A DNA stretch of 64,000 nt from Antarcticimicrobium luteum (GCF_004358185.1 NZ_SMUV01000065.1:1-64000), one strand, 5' to 3'. Shown: positions 17,060 to 30,183, counted from the first letter of the stretch. Translations and numbers: made by a program. Notes: generated by a model from the sequence alone, not told the origin.

Positions 17060-17479
17060 TCAGCGCGGCGGAATGGAATAGGTCAGCGTGGCCCGCGCCA
17101 CCGGCTTGTCGCCGCCGTCCGAGACCATCAGCACATCGCCCACCGCCAGAACGCGGCCGAGTTTCAGCAGGCGGCAGTGCGCGATCACGTCGCGCCCGGC
17201 CTCGGGTTTGCGCATGAAGTCCAGAGAACAGTTGGTGGTCACCGCCAGCGCCTTTTTCCCCACCCGCGCCAGCACCATCGCATAGACCGCCACATCGGCC
17301 AGCGCGAACATCGACGGCCCCGAGACCGTGCCGCCCGGGCGCAGGTGCCGATCGTCGGTGAGCAACCGCATGGTGATGGTATTTTCGGTCAGATCGTCGA
17401 TGGCGAAATCGTCGCGGATCTGGGGAAACACCTCGGCCAGATAGTCGGTCAGCTCTTCGCGGTTCAGGGCCAGAGTCAT
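17060..17479 (-). CDS. PaaI-like hotdog-fold thioesterase
   Basis: 139 aa. The pattern LRPGGTVSGPSMFALADVAVYAMVLA is typical of the PaaI/4HBT thioesterase core, where the loop before the central helix holds the catalytic residues, and TNCSLDFMRKPEAG follows as the next strands. Such enzymes hydrolyse acyl- or aryl-CoA. The gene is divergent from an enoyl-CoA hydratase gene 58 bp away, which supports a role in CoA-ester metabolism; the substrate is unknown. Confidence 0.88.
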   Translation of the reverse strand: MTLALNREELTDYLAEVFPQIRDDFAIDDLTENTITMRLLTDDRHLRPGGTVSGPSMFALADVAVYAMVLARVGKKALAVTTNCSLDFMRKPEAGRDVIAHCRLLKLGRVLAVGDVLMVSDGGDKPVARATLTYSIPPR

Positions 17480-17537
17480 GCTTTTCCTCCCGGTTCATTG
17501 GCCCTAGAGTTGGCGCAACATCTCATGGGAGGGCAAG

Positions 17538-18323
17538 ATGGCAATTCTGGAACGTAACGACACCGGCGCGGTGGCGCATCTGAACATGAACGCACCGGAG
17601 CGGCTGAACGCCCTGTCCGACGAGATGATCGCGGCGCTTCAAGCCCAGTTCGACGCGCTGAAGGAAGATCGCGACATCCGCGCCGTGATCCTGTCGGGGG
17701 CGGGCAAGGCGTTCTGCGCCGGTCACGACCTCAAGGAGATGACCGCCGGTCGCCAGGCCGAGGATGGCGGCAAGGCCTATTTCAAAGATCTGTTCGACCG
17801 CTGCACCCGAATGATGATGTCGATCCAGTCGCTGCCGCAGCCGGTGATCGCACAGGCGCACGGCATCGCCACCGCCGCCGGCTGCCAGCTGGTGGCCAGC
17901 TGCGACATGGCGGTGGCCGCCCAGGGCACCCGGTTCGGGGTGAACGGGGTGAACATCGGCCTGTTCTGTTCCACCCCGATGGTGGCGCTCAGCCGCAATA
18001 TCCCTCGCAAGCAGGCCTTCGAGATGCTCAGCACCGGCGAATTCATCGAGGCGGACCGCGCCCGCGAGCTGGGCCTGATCAACCGGGCCGTCGCGCCCGA
18101 GGATCTGGAGACGGAAACCGCCGCCTTGGCGGCGAAACTGGCGAACAAGCTGGGCGCGGCGGTGCGCATCGGCAAGCGCGCCTTTTACGACCAGATCCAG
18201 ATGCCGATCGCGGATGCCTATGCCTATGCCGGCGAGGTGATGGTCGAGAACATGCTCTATCGGGACACAGAGGAAGGGATCGCCGCCTTTCTCGACAAGC
18301 GCCCGCCGGACTGGAAACAGTGA
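17538..18323 (+). CDS. Enoyl-CoA hydratase/isomerase family protein
   Basis: 261 aa crotonase-fold protein. Family signatures: LNAPERLNALSDEM-type start (MNAPERLNALSDEM), oxyanion-hole loop GAGKAFCAGHDLKEM, and the second oxyanion segment AHGIATAAGCQLVASCDMAVAA. It resembles the ECHDC3-like subgroup (ends RPPDWKQ), whose exact reaction is not well defined. GGGAGGG precedes ATG 17538. Divergent from the PaaI-like thioesterase. Confidence 0.9.
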   Translation: MAILERNDTGAVAHLNMNAPERLNALSDEMIAALQAQFDALKEDRDIRAVILSGAGKAFCAGHDLKEMTAGRQAEDGGKAYFKDLFDRCTRMMMSIQSLPQPVIAQAHGIATAAGCQLVASCDMAVAAQGTRFGVNGVNIGLFCSTPMVALSRNIPRKQAFEMLSTGEFIEADRARELGLINRAVAPEDLETETAALAAKLANKLGAAVRIGKRAFYDQIQMPIADAYAYAGEVMVENMLYRDTEEGIAAFLDKRPPDWKQ

Positions 18324-18622
18324 GCCGGCAAGGCCGGCGGCGGCATCGTTTCGTGTATTCGTAAAATTGTTTCCAACACTCCGCTTCTCAAAAAGGATGC
18401 GCTGTGGCACATGTTTTCATGTTCAAGTCGCTTGTCTCGGGTCGCCGCCGATGGACGGTCCCTCCGGGCCGGACTTCTCTCTCCGGCACCTTGTCCGTCC
18501 TGCGGCGGCCCTGAGACGGCGATGCGGCCATCCGGCATGTCCCCTTGCGATCCGGGCGGCCATCCGGCCCAATCGCCGGTCTGGCGTTGCACTGTCCGCG
18601 CCTGTGCCCTATCTGCCAGAAA
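18324..18622. other. Intergenic stretch before trmFO, no feature recognised
   Basis: About 300 bp. Open frames run through it on both strands but show no family resemblance, and none has a good ribosome-binding site. The AT-richer segment near 18355-18390 could hold the trmFO promoter. Confidence 0.5.
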
Positions 18623-19996
18623 ATGAGCAACACACTTCATATCGTGGGCGGTGGCATGGCCGGGTCCGAGGCCGCCTGGCAGGCGGCGCAGGCGGGCGTC
18701 GACGTGGTGATCCACGAGATGCGCCCCAGGGTCGGAACCTTTGCCCACCAGACCGGCAACCTGGCCGAGATGGTCTGTTCCAATTCCTTCCGCTCGGACG
18801 ACAGCGAACAGAATGCGGTCGGGCTGCTGCATTGGGAAATGCGGGCGGCGAACGGGCTGATCATGTCGGCCGCAGACGCGCACCGGCTGCCAGCCGGCGG
18901 CGCGCTGGCGGTGGACCGCAACCCCTTTTCCGAGACGGTGACCGAGCGGCTGAAGGCGCATCCGCGCGTCTCGGTCTCTTATGAAGAGATCGACAGCCTG
19001 CCGGACGAGGGGCAATGGATCATCGCCACCGGGCCGCTGACCTCCTCGGCGCTGGGGGCGGCGATCCAGGCCGAGACCGGGGCCGAGGCGTTGGCCTTTT
19101 TCGACGCCATCGCGCCGATCGTCTATGCCGAGAGCATCGACATGTCCAAGGCCTGGATGCAGTCGCGCTATGACAAGGGCGAGACCGAGGAAGAGCGGAC
19201 CGCTTACCTCAACTGCCCGATGGATCGCGAGCAGTACGAAGCCTTCATCGACGCGCTGCTGGCCGCCGACAAGACCGAGTTCCACGAGGGGGAAACGGCG
19301 GGGTATTTCGACGGCTGCCTGCCGATCGAGGTGATGGCCGAACGCGGCCGCGAGACCCTGCGCCACGGGCCGATGAAACCCGTCGGTCTGACCAACCCGC
19401 ATCAGCCGGAGGTCAAGGCCCATGCCATCGTGCAATTGCGCCGCGACAACAAGCTGGGGACGCTGTTCAATATCGTCGGCTTTCAGACCAAGATGAAATA
19501 CGGCGCCCAGACCGACGTTCTGCGGATGATCCCGGGGCTGGAGCAGGCCCGTTTCGCCCGGCTGGGCGGCATTCACCGCAATACCTTCCTCAACTCGCCC
19601 ACGCTGCTGGACACGCAGATGCGGCTGAAGTCGAAACCCAATATCCGCTTTGCCGGGCAGATCACCGGCGTCGAGGGCTATGTGGAAAGCGCGGCGATGG
19701 GCCTGCTGGCGGGCCGGATGGCGGCGGCGGAGATCCAGGGCCGGGCGTTGACCGCGCCGCCGGGCACCACGGCCACCGGCGCGCTGGTTACCCACATCAC
19801 CGGCGGGGCGGAGGCCCGGACCTTTCAGCCGATGAACGTGAATTTCGGCCTGTTCCCCCCGGTCGAGGGGCTGAGGGGCGGCCGGCGCGGGCGCAAGGAC
19901 CGCTACAAGGCCTATACCGACCGGGCCAAGGACGACTGGACCGCCTGGCTGGCAGCCGCGGAGGGGATGGCAGAAGGGATGGCGGGGACGCTGTGA
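18623..19996 (+). CDS. trmFO: tRNA (uracil-5-)-methyltransferase, folate/FAD-dependent
   Basis: 457 aa. TrmFO makes ribothymidine at position 54 of tRNA using methylenetetrahydrofolate and FAD. The N-terminal FAD-binding motif is [18 protein letters not shown]; other conserved pieces are [26 protein letters not shown] and [21 protein letters not shown] 18623 begins this motif directly; the longer frame from 18545 adds unconserved residues. The stop overlaps the GTG start of gluQRS by 4 bp, so the two tRNA-modification genes are probably cotranscribed. Confidence 0.96.
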   Translation: MSNTLHIVGGGMAGSEAAWQAAQAGVDVVIHEMRPRVGTFAHQTGNLAEMVCSNSFRSDDSEQNAVGLLHWEMRAANGLIMSAADAHRLPAGGALAVDRNPFSETVTERLKAHPRVSVSYEEIDSLPDEGQWIIATGPLTSSALGAAIQAETGAEALAFFDAIAPIVYAESIDMSKAWMQSRYDKGETEEERTAYLNCPMDREQYEAFIDALLAADKTEFHEGETAGYFDGCLPIEVMAERGRETLRHGPMKPVGLTNPHQPEVKAHAIVQLRRDNKLGTLFNIVGFQTKMKYGAQTDVLRMIPGLEQARFARLGGIHRNTFLNSPTLLDTQMRLKSKPNIRFAGQITGVEGYVESAAMGLLAGRMAAAEIQGRALTAPPGTTATGALVTHITGGAEARTFQPMNVNFGLFPPVEGLRGGRRGRKDRYKAYTDRAKDDWTAWLAAAEGMAEGMAGTL

Positions 19997-20841
19997 GCTT
20001 CACCACCCGGTTCGCCCCCTCGCCCACCGGGCCGCTGCACCTGGGCCATGCCTATTCGGCGCTGCTGGCGCAGGACATGGCGAGGGCGGCGGGCGGCACT
20101 TTCCTGTTGCGCATCGAGGATATCGACCAGAGCCGCGCCCGCCCCGAGTGGGAGGCGCTGATCTATGACGATCTGCACTGGCTGGGGCTGCGCTGGCCAA
20201 ACCCCGTGATGCGGCAGTCGGAGCGGATGGATCGCTATTCAGCGGCACTGGACCGGCTGGCGGATATGGACCTCACCTATCCCTGCCGCTGCCGGCGCGG
20301 CGATATCGAGGCCGCCGCCGGCGCGCCGCAGGAGGGGGTGCCGCGGTTTGGCCCCGACGGGCGGATCTATCCCGGCACCTGTCACGCGCGCCCGATGGCC
20401 GAGGCCGGGGCGGAGGACGTGATCCGGCTGAACATGGACAAGGCCACTGCCGCCCTGCCCCCGCTCGGCTTTGCCGAGACCGGACCGGCGCATGAGGGGC
20501 GCCACGCGCTCGACCGCGACCACCTCTGCCGGGCGGTGGGCGATATCGTGCTGGTGCGGCGGCGGATGGGCAGCTCCTATCACCTGTCCGTGGTGGTGGA
20601 CGACGCCGATCAGGGGATCACCGATGTGGTGCGCGGTCTCGACCTGTTCGAGGCCACCCAGATCCACGTCCTGCTCCAGCACCTGCTGGGTCTGCCCACG
20701 CCGATCTATCACCATCACCGGCTGATCCGGGACGATCAGGGCAAGCGGCTGGCCAAGCGCGACGATGCCCGCGCGATTGCAAAATACCGCGCCGACGGCG
20801 CGACGCCGGAGGATATCCGCCGGATGGTGGGCCTGGGGTGA
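19993..20841 (+). CDS. gluQRS: Glutamyl-Q tRNA(Asp) synthetase
   Basis: 282 aa. This truncated GluRS paralogue attaches glutamate to the queuosine base of tRNA(Asp). The HIGH-type motif is in [19 protein letters not shown], the KMSKS equivalent is KRLAKRD, and zinc-site cysteines are at YPCRCRR with YPGTCHA. The anticodon-binding domain of true GluRS is absent, as expected. The GTG start overlaps the trmFO stop. Confidence 0.94.
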   Translation: MSFTTRFAPSPTGPLHLGHAYSALLAQDMARAAGGTFLLRIEDIDQSRARPEWEALIYDDLHWLGLRWPNPVMRQSERMDRYSAALDRLADMDLTYPCRCRRGDIEAAAGAPQEGVPRFGPDGRIYPGTCHARPMAEAGAEDVIRLNMDKATAALPPLGFAETGPAHEGRHALDRDHLCRAVGDIVLVRRRMGSSYHLSVVVDDADQGITDVVRGLDLFEATQIHVLLQHLLGLPTPIYHHHRLIRDDQGKRLAKRDDARAIAKYRADGATPEDIRRMVGLG

Positions 20842-20880
20842 GCGTTGAACCGGGCCCAGCCCCCGCCGCGACGACGTCGC

Positions 20881-20917
20881 TCCCCCGGAGTATTTTCGGC
20901 CGGAAAAAGCTGGGGGG
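20881..20917. repeat. Dispersed intergenic repeat, copy 1
   Basis: The segment reads cccccggagtatttt, a CGG and A-rich middle, then a G-run. It resembles 48513-48546 (cccccggcgtattt, A-rich middle, G-run). Both lie immediately beside gene ends. I recall similar strings in many roseobacter intergenic regions. It sits between gluQRS and hisI, which converge here, and could form a stem from its C- and G-runs. Confidence 0.5.
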
Positions 20918-21280
20918 TCAGTCTTCCACCGGCGTCATCAGCTCGACCTCTTCGCCCGCGCGCACGGCGGTATAGAAACAACTGCGCCGGTTGGTATGGC
21001 AGGCCGGTCCGGTCTGATCGACCAGCACCAGCAGGCAGTCGCGGTCGCAATCGACCCGGAAATCCACCAGTTTCTGCACATGGCCCGAGCTCTCGCCCTT
21101 GACCCAAAAGGCCTGGCGCGAGCGCGACCAATAGGTGACGCGCCCCGTCTCCAGCGTCCGTGTGACGGCTTCGGCGGTCATCCAGGCCATCATCAGAACC
21201 TCGCCGGTCGCCGCGTCCTGGGCGATGGCCGGGATCAGCCCGTCTGACGTGAATGTGAGCGTTGCAGGATCGAAGGACAT
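20918..21280 (-). CDS. hisI: Phosphoribosyl-AMP cyclohydrolase
   Basis: 120 aa. Opens the purine ring of phosphoribosyl-AMP, step three of histidine synthesis. Signatures: VLMMAWMTAEAV, GRVTYWSRSRQAFWVKGE, and the metal-binding CDRDC with GPACHTNRRSCFY. It is the stand-alone HisI form without a HisE domain. ATG 21280 (MSFDPATL) fits the usual start; the frame extends upstream without conservation. Divergent from the NifU-like gene. Confidence 0.96.
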   Translation of the reverse strand: MSFDPATLTFTSDGLIPAIAQDAATGEVLMMAWMTAEAVTRTLETGRVTYWSRSRQAFWVKGESSGHVQKLVDFRVDCDRDCLLVLVDQTGPACHTNRRSCFYTAVRAGEEVELMTPVED

Positions 21281-21347
21281 CGGCGAAAACCTTTTGCATC
21301 GGAGGGCGGTCCCCTTATGTATGGGGAAGACGATGCGAGGAAAACCC

Positions 21348-21800
21348 ATGTCCGGCAACACCGACCTGATCAAGCTCTATTCGGCGCGCATTCTGGCGCT
21401 GGCCGCCGACATTCCGCATCTGGGCCGGCTCGACGGGCCGCAGGCGACGGTCAAGAAACGCTCGCCGCTTTGCGGCTCGACGGTGACCGTGGATGTCACG
21501 GTCCGGGATGGCCGCGTTGCCGATTTCGCCCAGGACGTGAAGGCCTGCGCGCTGGGGCAGGCCTCGGCCGCGGTGGTGGGCGGCGCGATTCTCGGCGCGA
21601 CGCGGGCGCAGGTGGAACGGGCGCGCGATCAGCTCAAAGCGATGCTGAAACAGGATGGCCCGGCGCCCGATGCGCCGTTCGACGGGCTGGAGGTGCTGCG
21701 GCCGGCACGCGAATACAAGAACCGCCACGCCTCGATCCTGCTGGCGCTCGAGGCCACCGCCGAGGCGATGGAACAGGCCGAACAGGCCGATTGCGCCTGA
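21348..21800 (+). CDS. Iron-sulfur cluster assembly scaffold (NifU/IscU N-domain type)
   Basis: 150 aa. The pattern KRSPLCGSTVTVDVTV followed by FAQDVKACALGQASAAVV matches the IscU/NifU-N fold, with cysteines in both loops. IscU-like proteins assemble Fe-S clusters, though this diverged subgroup may have another role. GAGGAAAA precedes ATG 21348. It is followed 26 bp later by marC on the same strand. Confidence 0.85.
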   Translation: MSGNTDLIKLYSARILALAADIPHLGRLDGPQATVKKRSPLCGSTVTVDVTVRDGRVADFAQDVKACALGQASAAVVGGAILGATRAQVERARDQLKAMLKQDGPAPDAPFDGLEVLRPAREYKNRHASILLALEATAEAMEQAEQADCA

Positions 21801-21826
21801 GACCCGTTCCGGGTGAACAGGACGGA

Positions 21827-22471
21827 GTGATCTTGCACGGTATTCTCGAACAGATCGTCACACTCTGGGTCGTGATCGACCCGATCGGCACCATCCCCGT
21901 CTTCATCGCCATCACCGCCGGCGCCGGCGCCGCCCTGCGCCGTCAGATCGCGCTGCAGGCGGCGCTGGTCAGCGCCGGTGTTCTGCTGTTCTTCCTGATC
22001 TTCGGGCAATTGCTGATCGATGCGCTGGGAATCGGGCTGAATTCCTTTCAGGTGGCCGGGGGCATCGTCCTGTTCCTCTTCGCGCTGACCATGATCTTTG
22101 GTGAGGGCAAGACCGAAGCCGAGCAGCGCGCCCTGTCGGACATGACCGTCGACGACCGCCGCACACCAAATCCGGCGATCTTTCCGCTGGCGGTACCCTC
22201 GCTCGCCTCGCCGGGGGCGATGCTGGCAATCGTCATCCTGACCGACAACAACCGGTTCAGCATCTCTGACCAGGCGGTGACCGGAGCGATCATGCTGGCG
22301 GTCATCGTCGCCGCCTATCTGATGATGCGGCTGGCCGAGCCGATCATCCGGCTGATCGGCGAGGCGGGATCGGCCATCGTCAGCCGTGTGATGGGGATGA
22401 TCCTGGCATCGGTCGCCGCCAATGCGGTGCTGACCGCGCTCTTGCGCATCGTCACCACCGGAGAGCTGTGA
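21827..22471 (+). CDS. MarC-family integral membrane protein
   Basis: 214 aa with six hydrophobic helices, characteristic of MarC/UPF0056. Signatures: LWVVIDPIGTIPVF in helix 1, FQVAGGIVLFLFALTMI, and AVPSLASPGAML with the family-specific Pro/Gly. The GTG at 21827 (AGGA upstream) and TTG at 21833 (GGAG upstream) are both possible; GTG was taken. Function is unknown: MarC itself is no longer thought to cause multiple antibiotic resistance. Confidence 0.88.
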   Translation: MILHGILEQIVTLWVVIDPIGTIPVFIAITAGAGAALRRQIALQAALVSAGVLLFFLIFGQLLIDALGIGLNSFQVAGGIVLFLFALTMIFGEGKTEAEQRALSDMTVDDRRTPNPAIFPLAVPSLASPGAMLAIVILTDNNRFSISDQAVTGAIMLAVIVAAYLMMRLAEPIIRLIGEAGSAIVSRVMGMILASVAANAVLTALLRIVTTGEL

Positions 22472-22507
22472 ACCCAGGCCCGGCGCAGGGGTGTGACCAC
22501 CCCGCCG

Positions 22508-22551
22508 GAAAGAAAAAACCGCCGCACCTCCTTGGGCGTGGAGGGCGGCGG
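22508..22551 (-). terminator. Rho-independent terminator, probably of the 40-aa SOS-type gene
   Basis: CCGCCGC-A-CCTCC (22519-22531) pairs with GGAGG-GCGGCGG (22540-22551), a 12-bp stem with one bulge and an eight-base loop. On the minus strand it is followed by TTTTTTCTTTCC. The only minus-strand gene it can serve is the 40-codon one at 22703-22825, leaving a 3' UTR of about 150 nt. Confidence 0.75.
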
Positions 22552-22702
22552 CAGTTATGCGTGTCTCATGCAGGATCCGGAGGGGCGCAGGCCCGCATGT
22601 GCGGGCCGGAGAGGGATCGGTTGAGGCAGGTCACCCTTGCATCGAACAATGGGACAGAGATGCGGCGCATCCCCCGGCACGAGATCGCAGGCAGAAAATC
22701 GG

Positions 22703-22825
22703 TCAGACAAGCCCCGGCAAGTGCAACGCGCCGAGCAGGATCACCACCAGCGCCGCCGCTCCGACGGCGTCCTGAAGCAACGTGTCGCGATTGGTCATCA
22801 GGGCGGTCTTGATCTGGGTCAGCAT
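22703..22825 (-). CDS. 40-aa single-pass membrane protein, candidate SOS-induced
   Basis: Translation gives 40 aa: MLTQIKTALMTNRDTLLQDA, then a hydrophobic helix (VGAAALVVILLGALHLPGLV) at residues 21-40. The Shine-Dalgarno is a perfect GGAGGTGAT (22837-22829), 7 bp from ATG. A GAAC-N7-GAAC LexA-type site with two more phased GAAC units lies 78-112 bp upstream, and a terminator follows. No known family is recognised. The layout recalls SOS-induced small membrane proteins such as Caulobacter SidA (divisome inhibitor) or E. coli TisB, but no sequence similarity to either is claimed. recG lies just upstream. Confidence 0.72.
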   Translation of the reverse strand: MLTQIKTALMTNRDTLLQDAVGAAALVVILLGALHLPGLV

Positions 22826-22902
22826 GGGATCACCTCCGGGTCGGTCAGGGGTTGTCGTTCCGTGTTGACCTTTTGTTCTCATATTTCGCCCGCTTCTGTA
22901 AA

Positions 22903-22937
22903 GAACTTTTTGAGAACATTTGCGAACTTTGGAGAAC
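22903..22937 (-). promoter_or_regulatory. LexA-type SOS box with extra phased repeats
   Basis: GAAC occurs at 22903, 22914, 22924 and 22934, spacers 7, 6 and 6. Read on the minus strand the pair at 22903-22917 is GTTC-N7-GTTC, the established alphaproteobacterial LexA site. The repeats recur every 11, 10 and 10 bp, close to one helical turn, so all units face the same side of the DNA. It precedes the 40-aa gene. Confidence 0.65.
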
Positions 22938-23065
22938 GCTTTTGGTAACTGGTTGAGATTACGTTGTTTTCACCAACCGCGTTTGTTCCCCTTTTGTGCG
23001 GCGCGTCCGGGGCTCCGTCCGTTCGCAGGCGAAACGCTCCACCGGAGCGTTTCCGGGGAGCCTGC

Positions 23066-27684
<4,619 letters not shown>

Positions 27685-28398
27685 TCAGGCGGTGGCAGCC
27701 ATCCGCGATCCGTCCTCGTCCTCGCGCGGGTCGCGCAGAACATAGCCGCGGCCCCAGACCGTTTCGATGTAGTTGTCGCCGCCGGTGGCCTGGCCGAGTT
27801 TCTTGCGCAGCTTGCAGATGAAGACGTCGATGATCTTGAGCTCGGGCTCATCCATGCCGCCGTAGAGATGGTTCAGGAACATCTCCTTGGTCAGCGTGGT
27901 GCCCTTGCGCAGGCTGAGCAGTTCGAGCATCTGGTATTCCTTGCCGGTCAGATGCACCGGCTCGCCGGCCACATCGACGGTCTTGGCATCCAGGTTCACG
28001 GCGATCTTGCCGGTGTGGATGACCGATTGCGAATGCCCCTTGGAGCGGCGGATGATCGCGTGAATGCGCGCCACCAGCTCGTCACGGTGGAACGGCTTGG
28101 TCAGGTAATCGTCGGCGCCAAAGCCGAATCCCTTGAGCTTGCTTTCGGTATCGTCGGACCCGGTCAGGATCAGAATCGGCGTATCGACGCGCGCCAGACG
28201 GATCTGGCGCAGCACCTCGTGCCCATTCATGTCCGGCAGGTTGAGGTCGAGCAGGATAAGATCGTAGTCATACAGCTTGGCGAGGTCGATCCCCTCTTCC
28301 CCCAGATCGGTGGAATAGACGTTCAGATTGGCATGAGTCAGAATCAACTCGATGCTCTTGGACGTTGCCGGGTCGTCTTCCACCAGTAAAACACGCAT
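27685..28398 (-). CDS. ctrA: Cell-cycle response regulator CtrA
   Basis: 237 aa OmpR-type regulator. The receiver domain has acidic pocket VEDDP and phospho-acceptor Asp51 in [11 protein letters not shown], with switch Thr/Ser in LILTGSDD and Lys in TKPF. The winged helix begins [16 protein letters not shown] and ends with [13 protein letters not shown]. In Caulobacter CtrA is essential for the cell cycle; in Rhodobacteraceae it is usually dispensable and controls motility, gene-transfer agents and quorum-related genes. Its promoter has a near-perfect CtrA box, suggesting autoregulation. sciP lies upstream on the same strand. Confidence 0.98.
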   Translation of the reverse strand: MRVLLVEDDPATSKSIELILTHANLNVYSTDLGEEGIDLAKLYDYDLILLDLNLPDMNGHEVLRQIRLARVDTPILILTGSDDTESKLKGFGFGADDYLTKPFHRDELVARIHAIIRRSKGHSQSVIHTGKIAVNLDAKTVDVAGEPVHLTGKEYQMLELLSLRKGTTLTKEMFLNHLYGGMDEPELKIIDVFICKLRKKLGQATGGDNYIETVWGRGYVLRDPREDEDGSRMAATA

Positions 28399-28456
28399 AA
28401 TGGACCCCTCCGGAAAGTTGAAAAGTATCAGACGCGTTAACCGTGGCGAAAAAAAG

Positions 28457-28471
28457 TTAATCGCGTGTTAC
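28457..28471. promoter_or_regulatory. Near-consensus CtrA box in ctrA promoter
   Basis: TTAA (28457-28460), seven bases, then TTAC (28468-28471): one mismatch to TTAA-N7-TTAA. Read on the minus strand the intact half is TTAAC. A further TTAA half-site is at 28437-28440. Both lie between sciP and ctrA, within 75 bp of the ctrA start. Autoregulation is inferred. Confidence 0.45.
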
Positions 28472-28507
28472 CAACTTGGAGTTTCCACAGAACCGTCGCA
28501 AAACAAT

Positions 28508-28786
28508 CTAGGGTTGTCTATACTTTTTCAATGCCGTCGCCTTCAGCGCCTTTTCTCCGTGTTTTCCGACCGCGTCGATCCAGGACTGCAACTCTTCATC
28601 GCTGAGCGCATAGCGTGTCTTTGCCTCGGACTCGCTGATCAGCCCGTAAAGCACGCCCTTGACCACCGCCGCCTTGCGCGAGGCAACCCATCGTTGCGTC
28701 GTGGCCGGCGGCAGGTCGGCACGGGTCATCGTCCTGCCGTCCGGCAGCTTTACGGCGCGCGGTCCTTCCACTTTCTTCAGGTACAT
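28508..28786 (-). CDS. sciP: SciP, CtrA-interacting DUF1153 protein
   Basis: 92 aa. Core signature MYLKKVEGPRAVKLPDGRTM, then TTQRWVASRKAAVVKGVLYG and ESEAKTRYALSDEELQSW (trihelical HTH-like), ending LKKYRQP. SciP binds CtrA and blocks transcription from CtrA-activated promoters in Caulobacter. ATG 28786 matches relatives; GTG codons just upstream (28792, 28789) are in frame. It lies 109 bp upstream of ctrA on the same strand and divergent from mnmA. Confidence 0.93.
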   Translation of the reverse strand: MYLKKVEGPRAVKLPDGRTMTRADLPPATTQRWVASRKAAVVKGVLYGLISESEAKTRYALSDEELQSWIDAVGKHGEKALKATALKKYRQP

Positions 28787-28830
28787 CACCACCCCATAGA
28801 GTTCCCGACGCCAGTCTTGGCGGACAGCTC

Positions 28831-28845
28831 TTAACGGGTGGTGAA
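28831..28845. promoter_or_regulatory. Weak CtrA-like box before sciP
   Basis: TTAA (28831-28834), seven bases, TGAA (28842-28845): one mismatch to TTAA-N7-TTAA. It is 45 bp upstream of sciP, whose Caulobacter orthologue is CtrA-dependent. The match is not strong on its own. Confidence 0.28.
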
Positions 28846-28925
28846 ACGGCCCCTTGAGAGTATCTTGTATTTTCTTATATTCCGACAGACTTCCCGGGAC
28901 CGACCGCTTTCAAGGAGCCGCCGCC

Positions 28926-30071
28926 ATGGCGCTGGATACCGACGCACCGCTGAATTCCCTTGGCCTGCCAAAACCGCCGGCCGAGACGCGCGTGGTCGTC
29001 GCCATGTCCGGCGGCGTCGACAGCTCGGTCGTGGCCGCGCATCTGGCCGCCGAGGGCTATGACGTGATCGGCGTGACGCTGCAGCTCTACGATCACGGCG
29101 CGGCGCTGGCGAAAAAGGGCGCCTGCTGCGCCGGGATCGACATCCACGACGCCCGCCGGGTGGCCGAAGAGCGCGGCTTTCCCCATTACGTTCTGGATTA
29201 CGAGAACATCTTCAAGGACGCGGTGATCGACGAGTTCGCCGACAGCTATCTGGCCGGCGCCACGCCGGTGCCCTGCATCCGCTGCAACGAACGGGTGAAG
29301 TTCAAGGACCTGCTGGAAACGGCAAAGGATCTGGAGGCCGACTGCATGGCCACCGGCCATTACATCCAGCGCAAGATGGGGCCGAACGGGCCTGAACTGC
29401 ACTCGGCGGCCGATCCGAACCGCGATCAGAGCTATTTCCTGTTCTCGACCACACCGGAGCAGCTCGCCTTTCTGCGCTTTCCGCTGGGCCATCTGCCGTC
29501 CAAGGACGCAACCCGGGCGCTGGCGGCGGACTATGGCCTCGCGGTGGCGGACAAGCCTGACAGCCAGGACATCTGTTTCGTGCCGAACGGCGACTATGCC
29601 AGCGTGATCGAAAAACTGCGCCCGGGCGCCGCCGATCCGGGCGAGATCGTGCATGCGGATGGCCGGGTTCTGGGAACGCATGAGGGCGTGATCCATTACA
29701 CCATCGGCCAGCGCCGGGGGCTGGGCATCGGCGGTCTGAGTGATCCGCTTTATGTGGTCCGGCTCGACGTCGACAAGAAACAGGTGGTGGTCGGCCCCAA
29801 GGAGATGCTGGCGACCCGGGTCATCCCGGTGCGCGAGATCAACTGGCTGGGGGATGAGCCGTTTGACAGCCGCCCCGAGTGGACGCTGTCGGTCAAGGTC
29901 CGCTCGACCCGGCCGCCGCGCGAGGCGATCGTGCGGCCGACCTCGCCCACCACGGCAGAGGTGGAGCTGCTGACGCCGGAGGAAGGCGTGTCGCCCGGCC
30001 AGGCCTGCGTGTTTTACGAAACCGAAGGTACGCGGATCTTTGGCGGCGGCTGGATCTGGCGCGGGGCGTAA
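28926..30071 (+). CDS. mnmA: tRNA-specific 2-thiouridylase
   Basis: 381 aa. MnmA thiolates U34 of Glu, Gln and Lys tRNAs. P-loop: [18 protein letters not shown]; catalytic cysteines in [13 protein letters not shown] and [10 protein letters not shown]; tRNA-binding text [18 protein letters not shown] 28926 follows AAGGAGCC; the frame extends to 28854 without conservation. It is divergent from sciP and followed by two hairpins. Confidence 0.97.
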   Translation: MALDTDAPLNSLGLPKPPAETRVVVAMSGGVDSSVVAAHLAAEGYDVIGVTLQLYDHGAALAKKGACCAGIDIHDARRVAEERGFPHYVLDYENIFKDAVIDEFADSYLAGATPVPCIRCNERVKFKDLLETAKDLEADCMATGHYIQRKMGPNGPELHSAADPNRDQSYFLFSTTPEQLAFLRFPLGHLPSKDATRALAADYGLAVADKPDSQDICFVPNGDYASVIEKLRPGAADPGEIVHADGRVLGTHEGVIHYTIGQRRGLGIGGLSDPLYVVRLDVDKKQVVVGPKEMLATRVIPVREINWLGDEPFDSRPEWTLSVKVRSTRPPREAIVRPTSPTTAEVELLTPEEGVSPGQACVFYETEGTRIFGGGWIWRGA

Positions 30072-30120
30072 GCGCCGGAAAAAGCGCTTAGCTCAAATCT
30101 TTCCGGGGCGTCAGCCCCGG
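30069..30120 (+). other. Tandem hairpins at the mnmA 3' end
   Basis: TAAGCGC (30069-30075, including the stop codon) pairs with GCGCTTA (30084-30090). A second hairpin CCGGGGC-GTCA-GCCCCGG spans 30103-30120. Neither has a T-tract on the plus strand. They probably protect or end the mnmA mRNA and, as lpxB converges here, may act on both strands. Confidence 0.4.
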
Positions 30121-30183
30121 TTATCCCCCCTCGGGCCGGGTCCGAAGCATTGTTCTGCAGGATGTCGGTCTGGACAAGGGGCG

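Noticed and set aside
22556-22700. Second small frame (33 codons, minus strand, MRRISVPLFD...) downstream of the 40-aa gene
   Set aside because: No hydrophobic helix or family resemblance; a GGGGG upstream is not enough. Treated as 3' UTR.
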